Assembly (NCBI RefSeq): GCF_016801865.2 | Contig: NC_068937.1 | Location: 120,563,225-120,627,224, forward strand | Source of the DNA: Culex pipiens pallens | Lineage: Eukaryota > Arthropoda > Insecta > Diptera > Culicidae | Length of the DNA: 64,000 nucleotides | Direction: 5' to 3' | In this document: positions 37,201-49,200 of the stretch, one piece after another | How the letters are laid out: each line of letters opens with the position of its first letter | Numbering within the stretch: position 1 is the first letter of the stretch | Notes under the pieces: model-generated | The model's database searches: none | What the model saw: only the letters and a program-made list of their open reading frames with translations | Told to the model about the DNA's origin: nothing | Made by a program: the position numbers and the translations under genes

Positions 37201-40200
37201 TTGTGTCATTTTTGCACTTTTTGAGGTTTGCTCACTTTGATTACTGTGCACGACCGGTGGAAATGATCTTGCGAAATGGATTTGTCAATCGGTTTCAATC
37301 GGCGTGCACGCTGGCAACACTTCCAAGAATTGAATGGGGTCATCCCTAAACCACGTAGATGGATTTTGCTACATTTGCAGTGGTTATATTTAGAAAAAAA
37401 ACACTAAATTCTACGTAGCTTATGGTTGGTCCCCAAACCCTGCAACAAAGTGGTTCAATTATGGCCGATTTTGGACGTTTGTGGGCTCAAAGTCACTCGA
37501 ATGGATCGTGATCGGGACTGGAAACTGTCATATTAACATGTGTCAGTCGTAAAAATAAAAGCAAAACAACCACATTCTGCTTGCTTGAGTCGTGAGCTCC
37601 GCGGTAGCAAATTACCGTGGCCACTAAAGCACAAATCAGGCGATAATCAGTCGACTCCCGCGCGTTCAATGGTGCCTCGAAGGAGACCCTGGAGGTGCGA
37701 TGTACCTGCTGGCAACGAAGACGCGAGGGTCATGTTCGCACTTTTTTTCAAAGAATGGCTAGTTTGTTTTCGTTCAAAGACCTTTACTTTTTTAGTGTTT
37801 AGTAATTGTACATTTCTAGAGTTTTTTTTTTTAAAGGTCCTATAAACATATGAAAGACAATCTTAGTAAAATTTACCTAAAACTTTGTAAAAAGCCAACT
37901 TTTGATGAAATTTGAAGAAAAAATACTCTGAAACGTGTAATTTTGTTTCAGCGTGTAGATCTCCATTACTAAACTCACTAAATGAGCTGTCTATAAATAG
38001 GGTAAAAATGACGACCCATCCTGACGAAATCTTTTGAGTGGCATTTCGAATTTCATGAACGCTGTTTCACGATTTTGGGAACTGATTTTTCTCAGTGCAT
38101 TAATTCCACCCTAGCAAGAGATAGCACGTTGCAACCTAGAGAGAAATGTGAGAATAGCCTAAGTCAACAAAACTCCGCCGTGGACATGACCGGATCGTCA
38201 TCGGTCATCGTCCCGGTCGCGTTTGCTAGCTGATCCAGTTCAATTTACACATTCCGAACAAAGTTGGCAGCACTGCAGCGTGACTTCCTAGCAGAGAAGC
38301 ACGATTTTTTACTCCTGGGGTCTTTCATTTGTGGTTCTTGGGTTAAGGAAGCGCTGTACATTGCATTATTGAAGAAGAGAAGATCTTTATGAATTATGGA
38401 TGTCTGTATCGGTACGGAAGTTTCGCCTCTTGGGTCCAAAAGATGCAAGGTATGCCGGTTTATGAAAATTTATATAACCGTACCCAAACTCGTGATGCAT
38501 TCTAATTAACATGTACACACTAACGACAAACACGCAGAACCATCTGACCCCGTGCTCAGAAGAGAAGTCCAATTTCGGAGTATCCGTCCGTCCGTCGTTG
38601 ATCATCTGCGAGTGCCTTTAACATAAATTTGCACTTTGTCGCCGTCGTCAAAGTAGGCGCGACAAGGAGTCAGCTATGCAAATTCACACGGCTTGCGGCA
38701 GACTAAAAAGTAGGCCAACTCTGTGGAGTCCGAGGCGAAGATTGCTTGGATTTGCTGCCGTCTGCCGCCGCGATGACTGAGAGATTCAAATGAAGGAGCC
38801 ATTTGACAGTCTAATTGGATTGAGATCTCAATCGCACTGCGCTGATGCGTTCGCGACCTGAGTAAAAGCGATTGCAGCTGTGCAGTCCGGTTCGGTACAC
38901 ACCCATCAACGGCTAGTTATTTATTGAGTTTGCCGGTGATGTGTGTGAGAACCGATTCTAACTCTGGAGGAAGTCGTATTTTATGAATCACGACGCCGTA
39001 ATCGATTCTCCAGTAAAGTAGAATTCTGAATTGATGGCAACACTGGTGATACGTGCAGTGGGCGCCGTTATCGCCACCACAACACACAAACTCAAAGCGC
39101 TGACCCCGATAATCTGAAATGCAAATAGAACGCACTTTCGAACCCTTTTTTTACGCTTTTTATGCTTTTGACACTTCTCCACCTTTATCCTCACTAGCGT
39201 TGCGCGAAGCGAGTTTTGTTTGTTTTGGGTTGAACCAAGATGGCGCCTTGCTTTTTTTCTCACGAGCCGTTAACCCAACATTTTGGAAGACGATTTGACA
39301 GTTTTTGAATTTTCGACAAATTCGTTCACGCACCGCCCTGGACAAGTCTTTCGAAACCGCGAGGTGGTTGAATCACGCCACAAATATGCCATCTTGTGCA
39401 CGTATCGGGTCTCTATTCTCGGTTACAGCTTATTTTTTATCGCACTTGACAAACACCAGAAAGCCATTCACGTTACAAATATTTGCAATGTTGGCAGATA
39501 ACAGAAACCGAGCGGCATGGACATGGGTGGTGAATCAGTCGGACGAAAATATGTATTTTCTCTGTTACTTCATCAGAAGGCCGGAAAGAGAGCTCTTTCC
39601 GGCGTGACACGCCCTCTTCAAGGTATCTTGTGCAAATTGCTAATAAATCTGTTTCGAAAGATTTTGACGTGCACTCAGTGTGATAGTAACTACCACTTAC
39701 ACTCTGAACAGAAACCACTTGCAATAATGAGGTATCATCCTTCAACGAAACCAGCGCCATCTTGGATGACAAACGAGAAGTTTCCTAAGCTTGCTGGACG
39801 CACTAAAATGCATGTCGTCGTCGTCGTTAAGGCCGCGTCCCTTAGTAGGCTACGTCGCGTGCGATGCACCCCCTTGGCCCCGGTGCATACATGCAATGAG
39901 AAAAGCGCATCGCGTTTTGTGTGTATGATTAATGACAGCTCATTTTCAAATTGAATAAATACAATAACAAAAATGGCGTCCGCATGTAATCATCGCAACC
40001 TGCCAACCGTTGCCCCATTGAGTAGGAGATTTCATAAATCACAACGTGGCCAAGCCGACCTTCTGGCGGCGGATTGACGGACACACGCGACCAGAACGGC
40101 TCAGAATTCTGTCACATGACAGTCAGCGTACCGCGTCGTCGGCGGCGACGCGCGCGCTCACGGTTGTCATCAAAGGCAGCCATTTAATTTACGATTGCAT

Positions 40201-43200
40201 AACCGCGGTGAAGTTCGCCGGAGCGAAGCTCTCCGCGGACATGAGAGTTGACAATTGTGATCGTCGTACGGAACTTGTTGGCGAAAAGTAGGCTGCAAAT
40301 CGCAATGTGGAAGCTGTCACGCTGTTTTACTCTGATTTTCATGTAAAAATTCTATGCAACAAGCAGTAACATTTAGAGTTTTAGATAGAAGGAATGCATG
40401 TAGATAATTAAATGAAAAAAAAAAACGATCTGGCAACCCTGCCACACACTGTCAAAGTCGATTATTTTGCAAAGGGTCTATTGTGAAGCCGATGAAAAAA
40501 AAAACTCCACTAATCTTCTGACAGATTGCCCGTCCGATCCGATCAAAGATGACTAATCGTAGCAGGCTCGATCAAGCGGGAACAGTGCACCACGTGTGAC
40601 CTTCATCACAAGTGGCGTGCTTCGATCGCGGCGAAGGGAATCACTGTGCTGCTCGGAGGTGGCGATTAAGTCACCTGTTCGATTCGCCAGAAATGTCATC
40701 CATATGCAAAACCTCTGGCGCGCGGCGGTGGTAATCACGCGATTACTCCATCATTGGCCTAAGCGGTTCGCTGGCTTGGAGATGTAGATTAATAATAAAA
40801 AGAGACTCATTACAGGACGGGGGACGCCACTTGGCGAGCTGATATATGCTTGATGTTGTTGTTTTTGTCGTAGTCGCGGCGTTGGCACGTACACACGTTC
40901 CAAGGGGAGACCCGCCGCAACTATTGTACCGCTCTGTAGACAGCGCTAACTAAGCGTGAGAAGTTGCTTAGCGCGCGAATGCATAAATATGCGCGTTGAA
41001 TAGTAATTACTCATTCCGCTGACCTCCCTTCTGCTTCTAATCGCGTCCCACCAGAAATCGTCAGCTGTGATTATATAATCAGCTGCAATTGATTCCGTAC
41101 GCGAGCATCGGGAGCATTAGATGCAGAACCTTAATGAATAATGATCGCGCGCGCCATCAGGTTGAGGTTCTTTCGTGATTTCACTTTCAACCACGGGAAC
41201 CTCCCGCGGATGATTTATAGTTTCCCTCTATGGTAATCCGCTTGCAGGTTGCGCACTAGTACAGGTGACGCCGGTCAAGGTCTTCGCGGAACGTGCTGAA
41301 TCATGGCGCAGGGATTTCCTATGAGCGTTCCAGGAATCGACTTATCAAATTGCTTCCTGATGGGCTTTGATGGGCCTTTTGATTTTAACAGCCCATTTAA
41401 CAGCAGTGTTGCCAGAGCCAACATGCCTTTAAATGCTCTATATTACAAAATTCCAATGCATTATGACCGATTAATGTGAAGAAGTATTACTGCCGAGGTT
41501 TACTTTTTTCATAAACTGATACAAAATACAAAATGCAGTTTGCATACATTGTTGTTTCGTCATAATCTTAGAACGTAACTTGACATAGAATGATTCCTGG
41601 CCAGGTTCTTACCTTTACTTGCGTTGAACTCTTTTGTTCATATTATTCACATAACATGAGAATCCTCCAACTTACACTCCCCTTCTTCTTTCTCAATCTC
41701 CTTTCCAGACCGATCAAAATGCCGGTCCGTCAACATCCACGCAACATCCGCCAGTCCCCGCAGCGTCCGCCCTCGAGGACAGCTGGTTCTGGGACCCGGA
41801 ACAAAACGTTTCGTCCACATCGTCATCCTCCAAAAAAGACGACGATCCCGAAAATGACTCACCTCGTTCGGGAGCCGACCTGACCACCATTCCGCTGGAA
41901 CCGCCAGCAACCGAGGGCGAGATCATCGAGCGGCTCCACCGTCAGCTGACGGACAAGAGCCAACAACTGAAGAAGCAAATGCTCGAGAATGCACTGCTCA
42001 ACGAGAATCTCACGCAGATGAGCGGCGAGAATCGCGAGCTCAACGAGAACATCGAGGAACTCGATAGGCAGCACGAGCTGGTGGTGGAAAATTTGCTGAC
42101 GGCAAAGAAGAACCTGCAGGACCGGTGCTCACAACTCGAGGAAGAGCTTCGAATCAAGCAGGGTGAAGCGAGCGTCACCAAAGAGTTGGACGAGCTGAAG
42201 GTAAGTTACGGGAAGCTCGAACAGAGCTACGTAAACTCATGTCAGGAAAGTGTCCAGCTGAAGGCCGAGCTAGAGAGGATCGTTGTGGAGAACATTGATG
42301 CGGTAGCTGGGTTGGAGGGTGAAATTACGGAACTAAAGAAAACTCTTGAGGAATCGCAAAACTCGTCGGAGGCAGTTGATCACAAGTCCAACACACTAGC
42401 GAGAGAAAATGCCAAGTTGGACGAGCAACTAGCAATATTGAAGGACGAAAATGAACAGCTGGGTAAGAAACTTGAACAAATGACAACACAGAGTGAGCAA
42501 CTCGCCAAAGCGGAAGACGAATGCGAGCAACTAAAGCGAGAGCTAGAAGAACTCAAGCGCAAATCCGAAGAGGATGCCTTTGTGGCACTCGATCAAACGG
42601 AACTTGAAGAGCTGCGGAAGAACTACGAAGCGCTAGCTGCGGAGGTTGAGCGGTGGAAAACAGACTGCGATCGACTGCAGGAGGACAATCTGGTGCTACA
42701 AAAGAAGCTTGAGGAGCGCAAGCCGGATGAAACGCAGGTGGCTCAGCTTCAGCAAGAGGTGAGCGAGCTGCAGAACGAACTGCGCAGTGTGATCATCGAC
42801 AACTCGGTACAACTGGACGCCAAGGAGAAGGAGTGGCAAGAGAAGCTCAACTTCGTGAAAGCTGAAAACTCGAGGATTCAGCACAGCAAGGATACGCTCG
42901 AGGCTGACTTGATGCAGTACGAGAAGGAGTGCGGAAACTTGATGAAGAATAATGACTTGCTGATTGCGGAGATTGATAACTTGAAGTGCAAGAAGCTGGA
43001 GACAATCAATGAAAATGCTGAGGATAGCATTGTGATTTTGGAGAGACAGCTGGAGGAAAGCACCATGCTTAACAAGAGTCTTGAAGACGAGTACCAGGAG
43101 GTGAACAAGAAACTGGAGGAGGTTTTAGAGGAGCGGGAAGAACTGGACGCCAAGGTTGAAAACTACCAGAAGACACTCGAAGAGAAGACGAGGATAGTGT

Positions 43201-46200
43201 ACGATTTGCGGATGACGGTGGAAGCGCTGGAAGCTGAGAAAGCACACCTTTTGTTTGAGGTGAACGAAGCAAAGGCGAAAGAATCCACTTCGGAGGAACT
43301 TGATGAGTTGGAGCAACACAAGCTGCAGGTGGAGGATCTCCGCGCTCAATTGAGCACCATCAACGAGGATCACGCTAGTCTGGTACTGAAACTGCAGCAA
43401 CTTCAGCAAACTTCCATTGAGAACACGCGAAACTCGGAAGCAAAGCTATCTGAGCTGGAAGCGAAGGAAAGTGCGATCAAGCAACTGCAGGCAGATTTGC
43501 TGCGAGTATCGGAGACTGCAAACGAAACGACAAGCGATGGTGCTGCCAAGGTGCTAGAAGAGCGTTTAGAGGCAGAAGCGAGCAAAGCTACGGCGTTGGC
43601 AGTGGAGAAAGACGAGGTTGAGGAGAAATTGGCTAAGGCGGTCGAGGAACTGGATCAAGTAAGGGCAGAATTCGAAGAAGCTTCAAAGTCGAACGCCACC
43701 AAGGTGGCGGAACTTACACAGGCTGTCGAAGGCATCACGCAGCAAAAGGACAACCTCGTGCAGCTGGTGACGGTCAAGCACAACGAGAACGTTCAGTATC
43801 ACGCGGAAATACAAAGGCTAAGTCAGCTGCTTCAAACCGAACTAGCGGCCAAAAACGAGGCAAAGGCGGACAGTGACGAATGTTCCAGCTTGCGGGAGAG
43901 GCTTGCGCAGCTGGAAGCGCAAACTTCAAAGCTCGCAGACTTTGACAAAATGGCCGACCAGATTCAGTTCCTGCGGGAAAAGTCGGACATCTTGACGAAC
44001 AATCTGCTCATCGAGCAGAACAACCAGAAGGTGCTACAGCAGGAGAAGCAAGAGGTGATCGAGCAGAAGAACGGACTGGCAAAGGACCTGGAGCGGTTGA
44101 GACAGCATCTGCTGGAGATCGAGGAAGCGCATACGCTGGAGACGGTCGAGCTGCAGCAGCGGTACGATGAAGCGAGAGGAAAGCTGCAAACGCTGGAGGA
44201 AGACGTCAAGAAGTCAAGCAATGCGCAAAAGTCAGCAAGGTGAGTTTGATTGGGGTTGCTAACCTCACTTTTTAGATTGTTTATTTTGTGTATGGTGAAT
44301 AGAGCTTTATGACGTTTCGCGCACGCACACTAGCGCACCATTTGGTTTTGCTGGCCGGACAAAATTTAACCTCACTTTTTTTCGTGTACGTACACGCAAT
44401 ACATACGCACGTAGATAACTCTATTGACATGAGCTGAAAAATTCGTGTTGGTTGACAAGTATTTGTCAATTGCAGGGGGTGGTGTCAGAGTAAAGGGATA
44501 CTCTACTCGCCCATCACCATAATCTTGCAATAGTATTAGTGAGTAGCCCCTGTCTGAAAACTAGCCCCCGCATTAGTGTTTGTGAGTAGCCCCTATCTGA
44601 AATCGCCTGCTGATGTATTGGTAGGTGAGGCCTACTGTTTACATCTAGCAACGTCAAAACGGTCAAACTTTATTTAAAATGGAAAATTGTTTGCAGCAGC
44701 GTGGCGAAAAAAAATGTGTTCTTGCGTAATCATTGGGTGACGGAAGTGTCGCAGCTACCACCAAATGTCCGTCGTGGTCCGGAAAACGGTGGTTCGTTCA
44801 AGATGGAGCACTCTGAATGGTTTTTTGAAGCCGAAATGTAAAACCTCAACCTGCTCGACCTGCACCACTGGCTGAGGCTGATGACGGTTGTTTCGATCCA
44901 GATTCGCTGACGGATTGGCTTTGAGGGAACCCGTACTTGAAATTGTCCTCTTTTTAGCCGAAATTCTTGTTATGTTGTCATTTGAACAAAAATCAGAGTG
45001 GATCGAAACACGCGGTTCGGTTTGTTGATACAATTTGAGGAATTTGACAGATGCGTTTTTTTTTCTTCTTTATCTTCTCTTCAGCGTCAGAAGTTTTGGT
45101 TTCAAGAAAATGGCCGTCATCACAGGGGCCTGGTCAATTGTCATCTTTTTACAGTAAAAAGTACACTCTTAATCGAAATCAATCTATTTTGGGACAAATT
45201 TGTTCAAGATTCAAAGACGACGACTTTCTTCCCACTTTTGTCTGCAAATCCGGTATACCGTGCGGGCAATCTTGTCATTACCCTTGAGCCCACTTTCGGA
45301 AAGGTCACCACGCCGTATAATAATTGCAATTTTGCATACGTGAACGCGTACGTACGTACGCTTCACAACTCTGACTAAGGGTGTCCATTGTTTGGCTGTG
45401 CTTTTTCTTTAGGCACACGAAAAAAAAAATCCCATAACCATTCCGGCTAATTGAGTCGAGACTCGAGAGTCGCTTATAATTATTATTATCCCACAAAAAC
45501 CGAACCCGCGCCGGTAGCTCACCGCTGCAATGCTGACTCATTTTTCTTCGTTCTTGCCCACTGTCGTCGTCAGCATTCGCGCGAATCAGCACGCCGAAAC
45601 GCTGCAGGCCCAGTATCACCTGTTGCAGCAACAGCGGGACGAGTTGGCGGCCAAACTGAGCGCGGCCGATGACCGCGACTACAAGAACCTGGCCTCGCTG
45701 ACGAACCTGCAGGTGGCGCTCGAGCAGTTTCAAAACAGTAAGTTATTGAACTGTGGGTGTTGATTTGTTTCAGTGTTCTTTGACAGTTACACGCTAAATG
45801 AGGAGGATCATAATATGATTCTTATATTTTTTTCAGACAAAGAACGCGACATCGAGCTGGCAACACTGGCCATTCGGCGGGACCTGGAACAGGCCCAGGC
45901 TCGGGAAATGGCCCTCAAAGGGGATATCCGACAGCTACAGCAGCAGCTTGCGGACGCCAAAAATGGACTGCTGGCCGCTGCCCGGATTTCAGACCAACTC
46001 GAGATAGCACAGGTCACCGTGGCATCGTTGCGTGAAGAGTGTAAGTGTTGTTTTTTTTTACTTTAACCTTTTGTGTTTATTTTTCTCAGTTTTTTTTTTT
46101 GTCATTTTTCTATCTAAACTGATAACGTGAATTTATTTCTATTTCCTGAGCACGATTATTTCCTTACACTAACTAAGTGCTTCCTTTTCCTTTCATCGCT

Positions 46201-49200
46201 ATCGCCTTATCTGGAGTGTTTCTTATCTTGTCTTTTTGCATGTGTGTGTGCTTATCTCACCTCTTCTAACACGCCGATCGGTTCTACACTGCTAACTAAA
46301 GGCTTATCAATTTCCTCTTCAAATTTGTCACTGTCGGTGACATCTACACCAAATCAAATTAACACAACGAGCTTCACAGACAAATATACGAAAAAAAAGT
46401 ATCTTTAAATTGCCATTTTGTTCAATTTTTGTATGAGAGTAATTTTCCATGTACATTTGTCTGTGAAGCTCACATCATCATTTATTATTTCCCAACAAAC
46501 ATTCCGGTAAGCCAGTTGGGAAATGACAGGTAATCAGTTATCATCTCACCAGGGCGGAATCGAGTGCTTCGAATGGGACAGTTTTTTTCAGTGCATCCAG
46601 GTGACCGTGAAGATCTAACCCCAAAAAGAATCGGTTCGCGTGCATCGCATTAACCAACGCACGTGGTGTTACAAAACAAAACCAGCACGCGCGCACCATT
46701 TTAAAACGCACCAACCATCAACCACCAACACACACCCAAATAAAACCGCATCGCAGATTTGTTCGGCTGAAAGGTCAATATCAGCTGGTAATTCTGGGCT
46801 TTCCAAACCCGTTGTCGCTTCCCGGGATTCCAACTGATATCCACTTTTTAGTCGAAATGGTCAAAATTTCGTCATCATCGTCCTATTTTTTTTTTTCTTG
46901 CAAAATAACCAAGTAGTGTGACAAGCAATCAATCAGCGCGCAAATCGACTTCATCATCGAGCAGTGAACAGCGAGAAAAAAAGTGTCTGGCAACAAAAGA
47001 ATCGAAGAAAAGTGGTGTTTTTGTCACTGTTATCACTTGGCGGAGGCACACACATCAGTTTCGCGCACGCGTAGTTGTACGTCTGGTTATGGAGTGACGT
47101 CATCGGCAAATTGACGCTCAATTAACACCTTTGCACACACTCACTCACGCACGCACGCACTCATCACACCTTTTGTTTGTTTTCAGCTCACGCAATCACA
47201 TTCCGTTTCATTTTGGAAAACTCCGGCTTCGGAAGTTTTGAAATTTTCGAGCAAAAATCATTGGCAATAACATGAGTCGACTTGTTACAGTGCTTTTGCA
47301 TGAGGTCTTTTAAACGAAAGTCAAAAGCGGGGTGGTAGTTTGAAGTGCACACAATCTTTGTTAGTGTTAGTGTATACGACACTTCATCCCATAAAAATAT
47401 GCCCTTTTTTCTTACCAGACATCAGACTGACATCGATGTATGACAAAGACATTACCATGATATCAAAATTGACTTTCATGCAAAAACCGGAACCCAAATA
47501 TTTTCAATAATGTATTTCCAGTATATTGGACCAGCTACCAGACAAAATGTTACAAATTAATTCCAAGCCGCACACCAGGTCGAATATGTTTATCACTTCT
47601 TCTTTCATTTTATATACACAGAAAAAAAAATCATGGTAATATTACATCTGGGATCTTTTATGTCAGAAAAAAGGTAAATTTTACCTCTGGAAATGTGTAA
47701 TTTTACCACTTTTCTGTTGTAATGTCACTTTTTCAGTCTAAATTGAGGTAAAATTACATCTTAAAAAAGGTAATATTCAACCTTCCAAAATTACAGCTTC
47801 CAAATTTACATTATTTTTTACTGTGTAGGGGCAATTCTTTGCAAAATCGGCCTTTTTTTAATTTTTTATCTTTGTATTTTTTAATCTGGCTGAAACTTTT
47901 ATGGTGCCTTCGGTATGCCCAAAGAAGCCATTTTGCATCATAAGTTTGTCCATATAATTTTCCATACAAATTTGACACCTGTCCATACAAAAAATTATGT
48001 ATAAAAATTCAAAAATCTGTATCTTATGTATAAAAATTCAAAAATCTGTATCTTTTGAAAGAAATTTTTTGATCGACTTGGTGTCTTCGGCAACGTTGTA
48101 GGTATGGATAAGGACTACACTGAAAAAAAATTATACACAGTAAAAAAAATTGTGATTTTTAATTTAACTTTTTGTCACTAAAACATGATTTGCAAAAAAA
48201 AAACACTATTTTTATTTTTTTTATTTCTTGATATGTTTTGGGGACACCAAATGCCAACTTTTCAAAAACTTCCCGGTTGTGCAAAAAATCTTTGACCGAG
48301 TTAGAATTTTTGAATCAATACAAAAAATCGAATTGGTCGCAAAAATTTTTCAACTTCAGTTTTCGATGTAAAATCAAATTTGCAATCAAAAAGTACTTTA
48401 GTGAAATTTTGATTAAGTGCACCGTTTTCAAGTTAAAGCTATTTTTAGGTTTTTTTTATGGTCGCAATTATTAAATTTTTTAAATTAGTGCCCATGTTTG
48501 CCCACTTTAAAAAAAAAATATTTTTGAAAAGCTGAAAAAATTCTCTATATTTTGCTTTTTAAAATTTTAATCCATAATTTTTCTATAAATTGAACTTTTT
48601 CACTCCAATTGGGAACCCCTAGATCTATCCACGACCGTTTCCAATGACCGTGAGAAGATACTAGAAAATCGAGCTACCAGCTAAATCCACAATATCTAAA
48701 AAAATATGTAAAAATGTGAACCTGATGAATATTCACCAGAAACTGATGAAAATTCATAATTTTCTGATGTAATATTACACTTTTTTTTTTAGACAAAATC
48801 TGTCACCATTTCCTGATAAATATTTCCATATTTTTTTTTCTTTGTATTTTCCTATGTGAAATTTTCCGATCATTACGAAAATAATATTTTCATTTTTCAT
48901 TTTTTTAAATCAAGACTATCATTTCATAAGGGCCAAACATTCAATATTACGTCCTTTTGAATTGGTGAAAAAAATGATGAAACATAACAGAGGGACACTA
49001 CACACTACCACTGACTATTCAGGATTGGTCTACCGGCTCTAGGGTACCTACACAGAAAAAAAAGTTGAATTTTGGAATGTTGAAAATTTGGTAGGTTGAA
49101 TATTACCTCTTTTTTTGAGTAATATTACATAAAAAATGTGTAAAAATGTGAACCTGATGAATATTCATCAAAAACTGATGAAAATTCATCATTTTCTGGG

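Noticed and set aside
46127..46408. Possible extra Gmap exon (Ser/Thr-rich frame)
   Set aside because: No acceptor and donor pair of phase 1-1; the direct join of 46040 to 50510 gives a good continuous coiled coil.
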